Positions 8,925 to 18,336 of a DNA stretch of 63,884 nucleotides are shown one piece after another; the first letter of the stretch is position 1, and every line of letters begins with the position of its first letter. Where the stretch lies: NCBI GenBank assembly GCA_937873685.1, contig CALMYO010000228.1, positions 1 to 63,884 of the forward strand. Direction: 5' to 3'. The notes beneath the pieces were generated by a model. That model was not told the origin of the DNA. It saw only the letters and a program-made list of their open reading frames with translations, and ran no database searches. The position numbers were made by a program, and so were the translations under genes. Source of the DNA: an uncultured Paracoccaceae bacterium (GTDB lineage: Bacteria; Pseudomonadota; Alphaproteobacteria; Rhizobiales; Rhizobiaceae).

Positions 8925-10901
8925 ATCGAACGCCAGCACACCGCACGGCTCAATCGGTGATTCACCGAACAGGGCATTGTGCCCGCCAAGCAATGCGCCG
9001 ACATCGACGGTTTCCGGCCCGTAGTTGAACACGAAACGCACAAGGCCATTGTCGCGCACACGTATGTCGGGATGCAGGTCGAGTGTGGCGACGCCGGCTT
9101 GCGCCAACACCTCGCCGATGACGATCTTCGCCAGTTCGCGATCGGGCCGTCCACCGAGGTAATGGGCGCGGCCGGCTTTGAGCTGCGCCGCATGGCCGTC
9201 GGCCGACACGCGCACGGTTTCAACACCTTCGCCGGGAACGAGGAACTCGCGCCAGCCCTCGAAGCGTCCGCCGCCTTGCAGCGGCACATCGACGAAGGGC
9301 GGCAGGCTTTCGACGCGCCGAACCTTCATGTCGATCAGCGTGCGCAGCGGTCCCGGCGGCAAGCCTTCGGCAATCTGGAAATCGGCCGACTTGGAGCCAG
9401 TGCGCGGCCCCATCAGCACCGCTGCGCCGCTGTCGAGCAGCGCTTCAGCAAGGGCGGTATCGGCTGTGAACAGGCCCGGCACGACCACCAGCTTTCTTTG
9501 CCCGACCGCTTGCGGCGTCGGCGGAATCACATCGACCGACACGCCGTGCTGGCGTAGGGCGCGGTAGAAACGCAGAACAAGATCGAAATAGTCGAAATCG
9601 CGGCCCTGCGGCTGCACCTGCCAGGCCCAGGCGCTCTCGTAATCGAACACCAGCGCCACATCGGCGCGCCCCGGTGCTGCCACAGCGCCAATCTGCGTCA
9701 GTTCGGCGGAAACCTGCATGCAAGCATGATACGCCTCGTTCGGCTCGGCGTTTGGCAGCAGCAGCGCCTCGTGCATCTGCTCCTGGGCAAAAGAGGGCTG
9801 ACGCCAGCGGAAGTAGCTCACCACTTCCGCCCCGGCTGCAAAGGCCTCCCACGCCCAAAGGCGCACCGCGCCGGGAAACGGCGACGGGTTCCAAGGCGCC
9901 CAGTTCACCGGCCCCGGTTGCTGCTCCATCACCCACCAGCGCCCGTTTTCGTCGCCGTTGCGCATCTGGCCGCAAGCCCGGTAAAGGTCGTGGTGCAGCG
10001 CCTGGTTGTCGGGGTCACCGACGCCGAGATAGCGCCGCTTGTTTTCGGTATCGTCGGTGTCGCGGTCGAGGAAGCCGATCGGGTAGGTGTCCCACGAGGC
10101 AATGTCGAGATCGGCGCTCAGCTTGTAGTGATCGAAATCGACATAGCGGCCCATGAAATTGTGGGCGATGCCGACGCCCGGCGAATGGGCGCGGATGATC
10201 TCCGTTTGCAACCGGTTGAAGCTGCAGACCTGATCCGACGAGAACCGCCGGAAGTCCATCGCATGCGAGGGGTTCGGCTCGGTCACCGTCAGGTTCGGTA
10301 ACTCGATCTCCTCAAACGAGCGGTATTCCATCGACCAGAACACGTTGCCCCAGGCGCGGTTGAGCGCATCGGGCGACTGGTATTTCTGTCCGAGCCAATC
10401 GCGGAAGGCGCGCCTTGCCGCGTCAGAATAGCTCAACACAGTGTCATGGCAGCCGTACTCGTTGTCGGTCTGCCAGGCCGCGAGCGCCTCGTGCCGGCCG
10501 TAGCGTTTCGCGAGCAGTGTGACGATGCGGGCGCAGGCCTGCCGGTAGCCTTCATAGCTGAAACAATAGTGGCGGCGCGAGCCGAAGCCGCGCGGGCGCC
10601 CGTTGGTATCGACGGCCAGCATGTCGGGCATGGTATCGACCAGCCATTTCGGCGGCGTCGCGGTCGGCGTACCAAGCACGACGCACAGGCCATGGGCGTG
10701 CAGCGTCTCGAAGGCGCGGTCCAGCCAGCCGAAATCCAGCTTGCCCGGTTCTGGCTCCAGCCGGCTCCAGGCAAACTCGCCGATGCGCACATGGCTGATG
10801 CCGGCCTTTGCCATCAACGCCGCGTCTACCGGCCAGCGTTCCTCTGGCCAGTGTTCGGGATAGTAGCAGACGCCGAGAGTCTGTTTTCGGGGGGCGGACA
10901 T
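8907..10901 (-). CDS. Beta-galactosidase, GH42
   Basis: 664 residues, the normal GH42 length, with no signal peptide, so it is cytoplasmic. Domain A is a TIM barrel with acid/base Glu148 in TDNEYG and nucleophile Glu326 in VMEQQPGPVNW; a Rossmann-like trimerisation domain and a small beta domain follow. The start motif LGVCYYPEHWPEERW is typical. It hydrolyses beta-galactosides such as galactan-derived oligosaccharides after uptake by the linked ABC transporter. It is last in the operon SBP-permease-permease-melA-GH42. Its 3' end overlaps gli by 18 bp on the opposite strand. Confidence 0.93.
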   Translation of the reverse strand: MSAPRKQTLGVCYYPEHWPEERWPVDAALMAKAGISHVRIGEFAWSRLEPEPGKLDFGWLDRAFETLHAHGLCVVLGTPTATPPKWLVDTMPDMLAVDTNGRPRGFGSRRHYCFSYEGYRQACARIVTLLAKRYGRHEALAAWQTDNEYGCHDTVLSYSDAARRAFRDWLGQKYQSPDALNRAWGNVFWSMEYRSFEEIELPNLTVTEPNPSHAMDFRRFSSDQVCSFNRLQTEIIRAHSPGVGIAHNFMGRYVDFDHYKLSADLDIASWDTYPIGFLDRDTDDTENKRRYLGVGDPDNQALHHDLYRACGQMRNGDENGRWWVMEQQPGPVNWAPWNPSPFPGAVRLWAWEAFAAGAEVVSYFRWRQPSFAQEQMHEALLLPNAEPNEAYHACMQVSAELTQIGAVAAPGRADVALVFDYESAWAWQVQPQGRDFDYFDLVLRFYRALRQHGVSVDVIPPTPQAVGQRKLVVVPGLFTADTALAEALLDSGAAVLMGPRTGSKSADFQIAEGLPPGPLRTLIDMKVRRVESLPPFVDVPLQGGGRFEGWREFLVPGEGVETVRVSADGHAAQLKAGRAHYLGGRPDRELAKIVIGEVLAQAGVATLDLHPDIRVRDNGLVRFVFNYGPETVDVGALLGGHNALFGESPIEPCGVLAFDLREMV

Positions 10902-10967
10902 CGGGATGGTCCTGAAGATTGGGGGCAGGGGTGGCCACGCCAGTTTGGCTGGGCGTGAAACGGTTGA

Positions 10968-12344
10968 TCAGGCGGCCAGTCCGGCCGCCGCCGGACGGGA
11001 AAGCCACGAGGGCAGCCAGTCGCCATGGGCGGCAATCAAGTCTTCGGTCATCTGCCAGATCTGGTCGAGATCGAGTTCGGCGGCGGTGTGCGGGTCGAGC
11101 ATGGCGGCGTGGAAGACATGCTCGCGGTTCTGCGTCAGCAACGCCTGCACCGTCAGTTCCTGCACATTGATGTTGGTGCGCATCAGCGCGATCAGCTGCG
11201 GCGGAATACCGGTGACGACGGTTGGCTGAAGGCCGTTTGCGTCGACCAGCGTCGGCACTTCCACCGCGCAGCCCTGCGGCAGTTGCGGGATGTAGCCGCG
11301 GTTTGGCACATTGCCGTAGATGACCGAGGGTTCGCCGGTAACCACCGAATTGACGATCTGCGAAGCGTATTCGTGGCTCGCCTCCACGGTGATCTCGCTC
11401 GCCTCGCGCCAGGCCTTCGCCTGTTCCTTCCATCGCGCCACCTGTTCGATGCAGCGCTTGGGATACTCGTCGAGCGGAATCTCGAATTTTTCGATCAGGT
11501 CCGGCCGGTCGCGCTTGATGAAGTAAGGCGTATATTCGGCGAAATGCTCGGAACTTTCGGTGACGAAATGGCCGAGGCGGGCGAGCATCTCGTAGCGCAC
11601 CTTGTTGGGGCAGCGCGGGTTCCAGTGGCTCGGTTTGGGGAACCGTCCCTCCCGATAGCCGCGCAGCAGGTCCGGATAGAGATTGCGCCACGAACCGTCC
11701 TTCTGGCGGTGCTCGAATTCGAGATAGAAGGCCATGTGATTGATGCCGGCGGCGCGGTAGCGGATTTCCTCAACCGGAATGTCGAGGTCGCGCGCCAACT
11801 CCCACGCCGTGCCCTGAACCGAATGACAGAGCCCGACCTGCCGGATGTTCGGGTATTTCGCCGCAATCGCCCAGGTGTTGATCGCCATCGGGTTGACGTA
11901 TTGCAGCATGATCGCATTCGGGCAGCACTGTTCCATGTCGGCGCAGATCGACCACAGGTGAGGGACAGTGCGCAGCCCCCGCATGATGCCGCCAATGCCG
12001 AGCGTATCGGCGATTGTCTGGCGCAGGCCGTATTTCTTCGGCACCTCGAAATCGGTCACCGTACAGGGCTCATAGCCGCCGATCTGGAAGGAGACGACCA
12101 CGAAATCGGCGCCGTCGAGCGCGCTGCGCTGGTCGCTGTGGGTCGTGATCCTCGCGGCTACGCCAAGCGTGCGCGCCAGCTTGGAGACCACGATCTCCGA
12201 TTCCTCCAGCCGCTGCGGATCGATGTCCATCAGCGCGATCTCGGCATTGGCGAGCGCCGGGCGTTGCAGGATGTCGCCCGCGATGTTCCTGGTGAACACG
12301 GTGGAGCCGGCGCCGATGAAGGCGATTTTCGGTCGGTGGGTCAT
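10968..12344 (-). CDS. melA: Alpha-galactosidase, GH4 (NAD+/Mn2+ dependent)
   Basis: 458 residues with an N-terminal dinucleotide fold (FIGAGSTVF, residues 9-17), the motif NPMAINTWA, and the metal ligands Cys173 (GLCHSVQGT) and His203 (INHMAF), which fit the MelA subgroup. GH4 enzymes cleave by a redox-elimination route with NAD+ and a divalent metal. Substrate would be raffinose, melibiose or galacturonide-type sugars; an alpha-galacturonidase is the main alternative within GH4, and the galacturonate genes nearby keep it open. The gene is co-directional with the ABC permeases upstream. Confidence 0.88.
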   Translation of the reverse strand: MTHRPKIAFIGAGSTVFTRNIAGDILQRPALANAEIALMDIDPQRLEESEIVVSKLARTLGVAARITTHSDQRSALDGADFVVVSFQIGGYEPCTVTDFEVPKKYGLRQTIADTLGIGGIMRGLRTVPHLWSICADMEQCCPNAIMLQYVNPMAINTWAIAAKYPNIRQVGLCHSVQGTAWELARDLDIPVEEIRYRAAGINHMAFYLEFEHRQKDGSWRNLYPDLLRGYREGRFPKPSHWNPRCPNKVRYEMLARLGHFVTESSEHFAEYTPYFIKRDRPDLIEKFEIPLDEYPKRCIEQVARWKEQAKAWREASEITVEASHEYASQIVNSVVTGEPSVIYGNVPNRGYIPQLPQGCAVEVPTLVDANGLQPTVVTGIPPQLIALMRTNINVQELTVQALLTQNREHVFHAAMLDPHTAAELDLDQIWQMTEDLIAAHGDWLPSWLSRPAAAGLAA

Positions 12345-12374
12345 GGCTTTGTCCCGGATGGGTGATGCTCCGCC

Positions 12375-13223
12375 CTAACCCTTGGTCGCGCCAAGGGTCA
12401 GGCCGGCAATGAAATGGCGTTGCATCAGGAAGAACATCAGCACCGGCGGCAGCGCGGCGACGATGGAGCCGGCTGAGACCAGGTGCCACTGTGCGATCCA
12501 TTGGCCGTTCAGCGAGAACAGGCCGGCGGTCACCGGCTGCACGGCCGGACCCTGCGTCAGCACCGTTGCCCAGAAATACTCGTTCCAGATGAAGGTGAAG
12601 ATCAGCACGGAGAGCGCGGCGATTGCCGGGCGCATCAGCGGCAGCACGATGTGCAGGAAAATCTTCCATTCGCTGACGCCTTCCACCCGCGCCGATTCGA
12701 TCAGTTCGAATGGCAGCGCACGGATGAAATTGCGCATGAACAGCGTGCAGAAACCGGTCTGGAAAGCGACGTGGAACAGCACCAGTCCCCAGTAGGTGTT
12801 GTAGAGGCCGGTCTGGACGGTCAGGTCGCGCACCGGCACCATCAGGATCTGGAAGGGCACGAAATTGCCGGCGACAAACATGAAGAAGACGAGCAGGTTC
12901 GCCTTGAAACGGTAGACGGCAAGCGCAAAGCCCGTGAGGCAGGAGAGCGCCACAGCGCCGATCACCGTCGGAATGGTGACGATGAAGGAATTGCGGATGT
13001 AGCTCGCCATCGGCGTGTTGAGGAAGATGTCGATGTAATTCCTCAGCGCGATGGTCGACGGCATGCCGAAATAGTTGCCTTGGGCGAGGTCGGAAGCCGG
13101 GCGCACCGACGTAACCGCCACGCCAAGCAGCGGCAGAAGCCACAGGATCAGCGCGACGGGCAGGGCAGCCTTGTAGGCGATCTGTGCGGCAGGCGAGGCT
13201 TTTTCTATGGGACGCGGAAACAT
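12375..13223 (-). CDS. Sugar ABC transporter permease (MalG type)
   Basis: 282 residues with six predicted membrane segments. The EAA loop that docks the ATPase reads ESARVEGVSEWKIFLHIVLP. It belongs to the CUT1 family of carbohydrate importers. It follows the MalF-type partner with a 1-bp gap and precedes melA, so the imported substrate is probably a galactoside. No ATPase gene lies in this operon; the likely one is at 16475-17557 on the other strand. Confidence 0.92.
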   Translation of the reverse strand: MFPRPIEKASPAAQIAYKAALPVALILWLLPLLGVAVTSVRPASDLAQGNYFGMPSTIALRNYIDIFLNTPMASYIRNSFIVTIPTVIGAVALSCLTGFALAVYRFKANLLVFFMFVAGNFVPFQILMVPVRDLTVQTGLYNTYWGLVLFHVAFQTGFCTLFMRNFIRALPFELIESARVEGVSEWKIFLHIVLPLMRPAIAALSVLIFTFIWNEYFWATVLTQGPAVQPVTAGLFSLNGQWIAQWHLVSAGSIVAALPPVLMFFLMQRHFIAGLTLGATKG

Positions 13224-13224
13224 G

Positions 13225-14145
13225 TCAGATGCCCCGCTCGTCCTGGACCATCTTCCAGATGAAGCCGGAGATGAAGACCATCATGATGAGGAAGAGGATG
13301 ACGGCGATCGCCGCGCCATAACCCATGCGGTAGCCGTATTCCGACAGCGCCTGCTCGTACATGTAGAAGGACAACACGCGCGATGAGCCGAATGGCCCGC
13401 CGTCGGTCATGATCGAGACGAGGTCAAAGGATCGCAGCGCCCCGATCACCGTCACCACCACGGCGATGAAGGTCGCCGGTCGCAATTGCGGCAGGATGAC
13501 GTACCAGAGCAGCCGCCAGCCCTTGGCGCCGTCGAGGCGCGCCGCCTCGATCTGGTCCGGCGAAACGTTATTAAGGCCGGTGAGATAGAGGATCATGCAA
13601 TAGGCTATCTGCGGCCACAGGCCCGCGGCGACGATGGCGTAGGTGACCCAGTAAGGATCGGCCAGCGGCGCAAAGCCCGTGCCGGTCAGCCATTCGATCA
13701 GCTTGTAGAACAGCCCGAAATTCGGCGCATAGAACCAGGAGAACATCAGCCCGACGACGACCTGGCTGATGACGAAGGGGAAAAAGAACAGCGACTTGTA
13801 GACGCGGATGCCGAAGACGGTCTGGTTGAGGAAGATGGCGATGAACAAGCCGGCCGGCACGGCCAGCATGTAGAGCACCAGCCAGATGACATTGTTTTTC
13901 AGTGAGATGTAGAAGTTCTGGTCGTCAACCAGTTCGGTGTAATTTCCCCAGCCGATCCAGGTCTTGGCGCCAAGCCCGTCCCAATCGTAGAAGGACAGCC
14001 AGATCGACTGCACGATCGGCGCGATCACGTAGACGAGGAACATCAGCAGGCCGGGAGCAAGAAACAGCCAGGGCGCCAGCCGACGCTGGTTTGCGCGCCA
14101 CCACGAGGCGCTTGCGGCCGGTGCGGATACGGCGACCTCAGCCAT
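13225..14145 (-). CDS. Sugar ABC transporter permease (MalF type)
   Basis: 306 residues from the ATG at 14145, preceded by AGAAGGAAAG. Six membrane segments follow a cytoplasmic N-terminus, and the first is LAPWLFLAPGLLMFLVYVI. The EAA loop reads IEAARLDGAKGWRLLWYVILP. It pairs with the MalG-type subunit encoded next. A strong hairpin at 14177-14202 separates it from the binding-protein gene. Confidence 0.92.
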   Translation of the reverse strand: MAEVAVSAPAASASWWRANQRRLAPWLFLAPGLLMFLVYVIAPIVQSIWLSFYDWDGLGAKTWIGWGNYTELVDDQNFYISLKNNVIWLVLYMLAVPAGLFIAIFLNQTVFGIRVYKSLFFFPFVISQVVVGLMFSWFYAPNFGLFYKLIEWLTGTGFAPLADPYWVTYAIVAAGLWPQIAYCMILYLTGLNNVSPDQIEAARLDGAKGWRLLWYVILPQLRPATFIAVVVTVIGALRSFDLVSIMTDGGPFGSSRVLSFYMYEQALSEYGYRMGYGAAIAVILFLIMMVFISGFIWKMVQDERGI

Positions 14146-14176
14146 CGGCTTTCCTTCTCGCCACGAGATTGAAGAA

Positions 14177-14202
14177 GCGGGGCGGCCCGGTGGCCGCCCC
14201 GC
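14177..14202 (-). terminator. Hairpin after sugar-binding-protein gene
   Basis: A perfect 11-bp GC stem (GCGGGGCGGCC / GGCCGCCCCGC) with a 4-nt loop lies 15 nt after the stop codon of the binding-protein gene. There is no T-run on the coding strand. Its place suggests 3'-end protection of the abundant binding-protein message with partial read-through to the permeases. Confidence 0.55.
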
Positions 14203-14217
14203 CAATGGCATCATGGA

Positions 14218-15468
14218 TTACTTGTAGATGCGTTGGCGCGCCTTTTCGAGTCGGTCGAGGATGTTGTCCAACTGGTCCGGCTGGACCAGGAACTGCTGGA
14301 AACCTTCCATGCCGACCTTGGCCATTTCGGCCGGTGCGTCGCGGTCGAAGAACTGCGCGATGCCGCCCTCGGCCGTGGACAGCATCTTGAAGCCGGCGAC
14401 CAGGAACGGATCGTCGGTGTTGACCGAGGCGTTCTTGTTGATCGGCAGCTGGCCCTGTGCCGCATTCCACTTGGTCTGGGCTTCCGGCGAGGCCATGAAG
14501 GCGAGGAATTTCTTGGCGTCATCGACGTTCTTGGCGCCGGCCGGGATGTGGATCGTGTCGGTCGGGGCTTCTTCGGCGCGCGGAATGCCCGCGGTGATTT
14601 CCGGGAACACCAGGAAGCCGAGATTGTCATTGGTCATGCCGCCTTCCTTGAAGGTGCCGACGGCGAAGTTGCCCATGACATAGTTGGCTGCCTTGCCCTG
14701 CACGAGCAGCGCTGCGGCATCCTGCCAGTCGATCGCCGCATGGTTGGCGGTGACATAGGGCTGCAGCTTGCCGAACTCAGCGAAGACCTTTTTCACCGAA
14801 TCGTCGGTCCATGCGACCTTTCCGGCGGTGAGGTCCATGTGCCACTCATAGCCGTTGGTGCGCAGCGACAGATAGTCAAATATGCCCGCAACCGGCCACA
14901 GCGCCTTTGACCCGGTGGTCAAGCAGTCGATTCCGGCGGCCTTGAACTTCTCGCAACCGGCGAGGAACTGCTCCCAGGTTACGCCATTGTCGCCGGGAAC
15001 ATCGACGCCGGCAGCCTTGTAGGCATCGCGGTTATAGTAGATGCCCCACTGGTAGTAGGTGTAGGGAATGCCCCACTGCTTGCCGTCAATGGTCATCGAG
15101 GCGAGCGCGGAACCGAGCGAATCCTTCAGGCCGTTGGCCTCCCACACGTCGGAAACGTCCATGAACTGCCCGGCATTGACGAAGGGCGCCATGCGGTTGC
15201 CGGCATACCAATTGGCCAGATCCGGCGCATCGGCGGTCAGGAAGTTGCGGATCGCCGTCTTGTAGCCTTCGTGGTCGAAATTGGTGAGTTGGACGTCGAT
15301 GTCCGGATTGGCCGCCTCGAAATCGGCAATGATCTCTTCCATCGCCTTCAGCGGAATCGGATCGTAGTCGGCATTGTATTTCAGCACCCGCTGCTGGGCG
15401 CTAGCCGATGTCGCCATGAGCGAAGCCATCGCCAGCGCCAGAATTGCGGTCTTTCCATTCACTCTCAT
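14218..15468 (-). CDS. Sugar ABC transporter substrate-binding protein (family 1)
   Basis: 416 residues; the ATG at 15468 has GGAGG upstream. A Sec signal peptide (MRVNGKTAILALAMASLMATSASA) leads to a type-1 binding fold. Typical sites are the N-lobe LTNFDHEGY, WGIPYTYYQWGIYYNRD and the C-lobe IHIPAGAKNVDDAKKFLAFMASPEAQ. It is the first gene of the galactoside operon and lies downstream of a twin operator probably bound by the divergent IclR regulator. Confidence 0.92.
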   Translation of the reverse strand: MRVNGKTAILALAMASLMATSASAQQRVLKYNADYDPIPLKAMEEIIADFEAANPDIDVQLTNFDHEGYKTAIRNFLTADAPDLANWYAGNRMAPFVNAGQFMDVSDVWEANGLKDSLGSALASMTIDGKQWGIPYTYYQWGIYYNRDAYKAAGVDVPGDNGVTWEQFLAGCEKFKAAGIDCLTTGSKALWPVAGIFDYLSLRTNGYEWHMDLTAGKVAWTDDSVKKVFAEFGKLQPYVTANHAAIDWQDAAALLVQGKAANYVMGNFAVGTFKEGGMTNDNLGFLVFPEITAGIPRAEEAPTDTIHIPAGAKNVDDAKKFLAFMASPEAQTKWNAAQGQLPINKNASVNTDDPFLVAGFKMLSTAEGGIAQFFDRDAPAEMAKVGMEGFQQFLVQPDQLDNILDRLEKARQRIYK

Positions 15469-15526
15469 CGCGGATTTCCTCCCGGTTGCGCGGCGGCACC
15501 TGCGCCGCCGCCGAAACAATAAGCGC

Positions 15527-15581
15527 CCGCTATCTGGCTGGATGCGGGAGCCGAAGTCATAAAAGTTCCGCTATCTGGAAC
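15527..15581. promoter_or_regulatory. Twin 11-bp sites between SBP and IclR genes
   Basis: CCGCTATCTGG occurs exactly at 15527-15537 and again at 15568-15578, 41 bp apart (about four helical turns on one face). The second copy lies in a dyad GTTCC-N7-GGAAC at 15565-15581. The position between the divergent transporter operon and the iclR-type gene makes these the likely IclR binding sites. Confidence 0.6.
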
Positions 15582-15664
15582 TCAGTTTGACTATTGAGAA
15601 CTATTCGATTCTGGTGCAGGATTGTCAAGAGGCGATGCGATCACGGAACGCCTGCGGGAGGAAA

Positions 15665-16450
15665 ATGCGCCGCTCGGAGGAAGATAGCGGGACAGGCACG
15701 CTTGGCAAGGCGATGGCGGTGCTCGATGCGGTCGCCTCTTCGCCGCGTCCATTGCGATTCACCGACCTGCTTGCGCTGGTCGACCAACCGCGCGGAACGC
15801 TGCATCGCCAGATCTCGAACCTGGTCGATGAAGGGCTGTTGCAGGTCAATTCCGAACACACCTACGAACTTGGCCTGCGCCTGCTGAAGCTGGCGTCGAA
15901 CGCCTGGTCGCAAAGCCGGTTCCGCGCGATTGCCGAGCCGCACCTCATTCGCCTGCACGACAAGGTAGGCGAGACGATCCATCTCGGCGTGCTGCAAGGT
16001 ATCGAAGTGATCTATCTCGACAAGGTGGAATCGCGCCAGGCGGTGCGCATGCACAGCCAGATCGGCAACGCATCGCCGTGCTACTGCACCGGCGTCGGCA
16101 AGGCGGCGATGTCGCTGCTGGCGGACAACGAGATTGGCAAGCGGATCGCCGGTATCGATTTCAGGCGTTACACACCGACCACCATTGCCTGTGCCGAGGG
16201 TCTGGAACGGGAGATTGCGACGATCAGGGCAAGCGGCGTTGCCTTTGACCGCGAGGAGCACGAGCCGGGCATACATTGCATCGCCGCGCCCGTCGGATCG
16301 TCTGACGGCGCCTTCTGCGCTGGCGTATCGATAACCGCGCCGGTTTATCGTGTGCCCATGGATCAACTTGTTTCGTGGAGCGACGCAGTGCGGGCGACGG
16401 CGCAAGCCATAGCGGAAGAAGCGAGGGCGAAGCTGGGGCCGCGCAAATGA
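15665..16450 (+). CDS. IclR-family transcriptional regulator
   Basis: About 261 residues. A winged helix (TLGKAMAVLDAVASSPRPLRF ... PRGTLHRQISNLVDEGLL) precedes the IclR effector domain, which contains GETIHLGVLQGIEVIYLDKV, PCYCTGVGKAAMSLL and VAFDREEHEPGIHCIAAPV. The chosen ATG at 15665 follows GGGAGG but at a short spacing; ATG at 15635 and TTG at 15587 are in frame upstream. It is divergent from the sugar SBP gene and 24 bp ahead of the ATPase gene, so it probably controls both. Confidence 0.88.
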   Translation: MRRSEEDSGTGTLGKAMAVLDAVASSPRPLRFTDLLALVDQPRGTLHRQISNLVDEGLLQVNSEHTYELGLRLLKLASNAWSQSRFRAIAEPHLIRLHDKVGETIHLGVLQGIEVIYLDKVESRQAVRMHSQIGNASPCYCTGVGKAAMSLLADNEIGKRIAGIDFRRYTPTTIACAEGLEREIATIRASGVAFDREEHEPGIHCIAAPVGSSDGAFCAGVSITAPVYRVPMDQLVSWSDAVRATAQAIAEEARAKLGPRK

Positions 16451-16474
16451 AAAAACAACGACCGGGGGGAGAAC

Positions 16475-17557
16475 ATGGCTGACGTCGAACTGAAGAAGAT
16501 GAAGAAGTCCTTCGGAACCGTGGACATTATCCACGGCGTCGATCTTTCGATCTCGTCTGGCGAATTCGTGGTCTTCGTCGGCCCGTCGGGCTGCGGGAAA
16601 TCGACCCTGCTGCGTCTGGTAGCCGGGCTGGAGGAAGCGACAGCCGGGCAGATTTTCATCGGCGATCGCGATGTAACGCGTATCGAGCCGGCAGAGCGCG
16701 GCGTCGCCATGGTGTTCCAGTCCTATGCTCTCTACCCGCACATGACGGTTGAGGAGAACATGGGTTTCGGTCTGAAGATGACCGGCCACGATCCGAAACT
16801 GGTCGGCGAGCGCGTGCGCAAGGCGGCGCAAATCCTGCATCTTGAACAGTTGTTGCAGCGCAAGCCGAAGCAGCTCTCAGGCGGGCAGCGCCAGCGTGTC
16901 GCCATCGGACGCGCCATTGTGCGCGAGCCGAAGGTGTTCCTTTTCGACGAGCCGCTGTCCAATCTCGATGCGGAACTTCGCGTGCAGATGCGGCTCGAGA
17001 TTGCCAAGCTGCACAAGGATCTCGCCGCAACGATGATCTATGTGACGCATGACCAGGTGGAGGCGATGACGCTCGCCGACAAGATCGTGGTGCTGCGCGC
17101 CGGTCGCATCGAGCAGGTCGGTGCGCCGCTTCACCTGTATGGCGACCCCGACAACATCTTCGTTGCCGGCTTCATCGGATCGCCAAAGATGAATTTCCTC
17201 AAGGCGACGGTCAAGGCGACGAGTGATGGCGCAGCGACCGTGGCGCTCGCCGATTACAGCAGTGAACCGTTCACCATTCCCGGCATCGCCGGCGCGAAAG
17301 CAGGGCAGGGGGTTGTCGTCGGCATAAGGCCGGAGCATTTCGATCCGCAAGGCACGGCCGCGATCAAAGCCAGCATCGACGTAATTGAACATCTTGGCGG
17401 GGTCTCCTACGCCTATTCTGGCGCCGGAAGCGACAACCCGCTGACGATCGGGCTGACGGAAGGCGATTCAGCGCAGCCGCGGCAGACTTACACGGCGCAT
17501 TTTCATCCCCGGCGCGCCTTCCTGTTCGACCCGCAGACGGGATTGCGAATTCGCTAA
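16475..17557 (+). CDS. Sugar ABC transporter ATPase (UgpC/MalK type)
   Basis: 360 residues. Walker [11 protein letters not shown]-loop [10 protein letters not shown], signature [14 protein letters not shown], Walker [13 protein letters not shown] and switch His VTHDQ are all present. A C-terminal TOBE-type domain contains [10 protein letters not shown]. It is the energy subunit for CUT1 importers and most likely serves the two permeases at 12375-14145, which have no ATPase in their own operon. It is co-directional with the IclR gene 24 bp upstream. Confidence 0.93.
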   Translation: MADVELKKMKKSFGTVDIIHGVDLSISSGEFVVFVGPSGCGKSTLLRLVAGLEEATAGQIFIGDRDVTRIEPAERGVAMVFQSYALYPHMTVEENMGFGLKMTGHDPKLVGERVRKAAQILHLEQLLQRKPKQLSGGQRQRVAIGRAIVREPKVFLFDEPLSNLDAELRVQMRLEIAKLHKDLAATMIYVTHDQVEAMTLADKIVVLRAGRIEQVGAPLHLYGDPDNIFVAGFIGSPKMNFLKATVKATSDGAATVALADYSSEPFTIPGIAGAKAGQGVVVGIRPEHFDPQGTAAIKASIDVIEHLGGVSYAYSGAGSDNPLTIGLTEGDSAQPRQTYTAHFHPRRAFLFDPQTGLRIR

Positions 17558-17568
17558 CAGGCGTGGAC

Positions 17569-17620
17569 GGATTGGAACTGGTTTGGAGCCGGATCTCGTC
17601 GGCAAAACCGTCTCCAATCC
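17569..17620. terminator. Nested stem-loop between convergent genes
   Basis: GGATTGGA (17569-17576) pairs with TCCAATCC (17613-17620), and inside it GGTTT (17580-17584) pairs with AAACC (17605-17609), with a short GC stem at the tip. It lies between the stops of the ATPase gene (17557) and the convergent amidase gene (17638), as expected of a shared bidirectional terminator. Confidence 0.5.
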
Positions 17621-17637
17621 CTTCCGAGGGCCCAAGG

Positions 17638-18336
17638 TCAATCGTTGCGAAGATTGACCGTGTTCAAGTATTCCACGCAGCGATCGACCGGTTCCACGTC
17701 GGCAAACTTCGCATCGATGTCATAGAGGTTCCAGGCGACCGCCCCGGGCACCCGGTCGCCGATCGCTTCGCGCACCGCAATCGTGCGGAACCCTTCCGCC
17801 AGACCGTCGCAGATCGTCGTGCGCACGCAGGCTGTCGCCGTTACCCCGGTGACAAGAATGGTGTCGACGCCGCAGGCGCGCAGGTAGCCCGCAAGCGGTG
17901 TGCCGTGAAAGGAGCTCGCCCGCTTCTTCAGCATCACATACTCGCCCTCGACTGGCGCGATGCGGCTGTCTATCGCCCAAAGCTGCTCGTCGGCGAGGTC
18001 CACCGCCTCGACGGGTATCTTGTGGTGCCAAAGCCCCATGTCGTTATGCGGATTGCCGCGATCGGTGATCTGGTAGGCGGTCGTCACATGCACCACCACA
18101 TGCCCGTTGGCGCGGCAGGCGGCGAGCAGTTTCTGCATCGCGGGTATGATTTCCTCGTCGACCTTCTCGCAGGTGAAAGGATTGCCGGGGCGCGTCCACG
18201 CATTCGCAAGATCGACGCTGACGAGCGCGGGCTTGCGGCCGAAACCGATGCGGCGCTGAAAACCGCGCTCCTTGTAAATGCGCGTGCTCTCATCGAAGGC
18301 CTGCTGCAGGATGGCATCGAGGTTTTCTATCGTCAT
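17638..18336 (-). CDS. N-carbamoylsarcosine amidase-like hydrolase
   Basis: 232 residues of the isochorismatase/cysteine hydrolase fold, closely similar to the Arthrobacter creatinine-pathway enzyme (shared YKERGFQRRIGFGRKPA-type start, DLANAWTRPG, NDMGLW, VPGAVAWNLYDID). That enzyme splits N-carbamoylsarcosine to sarcosine, CO2 and ammonia. The catalytic set is Asp42 (VDLANAW), Lys137 or Lys138 (LKKRASSF) and Cys170 (TATACVRTT). The ATG at 18336 follows AAGGAAG. N-carbamoylsarcosine arises from N-methylhydantoin, and two hyuAB pairs lie within 23 kb. Other ureido acids could be the real substrate. Confidence 0.85.
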   Translation of the reverse strand: MTIENLDAILQQAFDESTRIYKERGFQRRIGFGRKPALVSVDLANAWTRPGNPFTCEKVDEEIIPAMQKLLAACRANGHVVVHVTTAYQITDRGNPHNDMGLWHHKIPVEAVDLADEQLWAIDSRIAPVEGEYVMLKKRASSFHGTPLAGYLRACGVDTILVTGVTATACVRTTICDGLAEGFRTIAVREAIGDRVPGAVAWNLYDIDAKFADVEPVDRCVEYLNTVNLRND

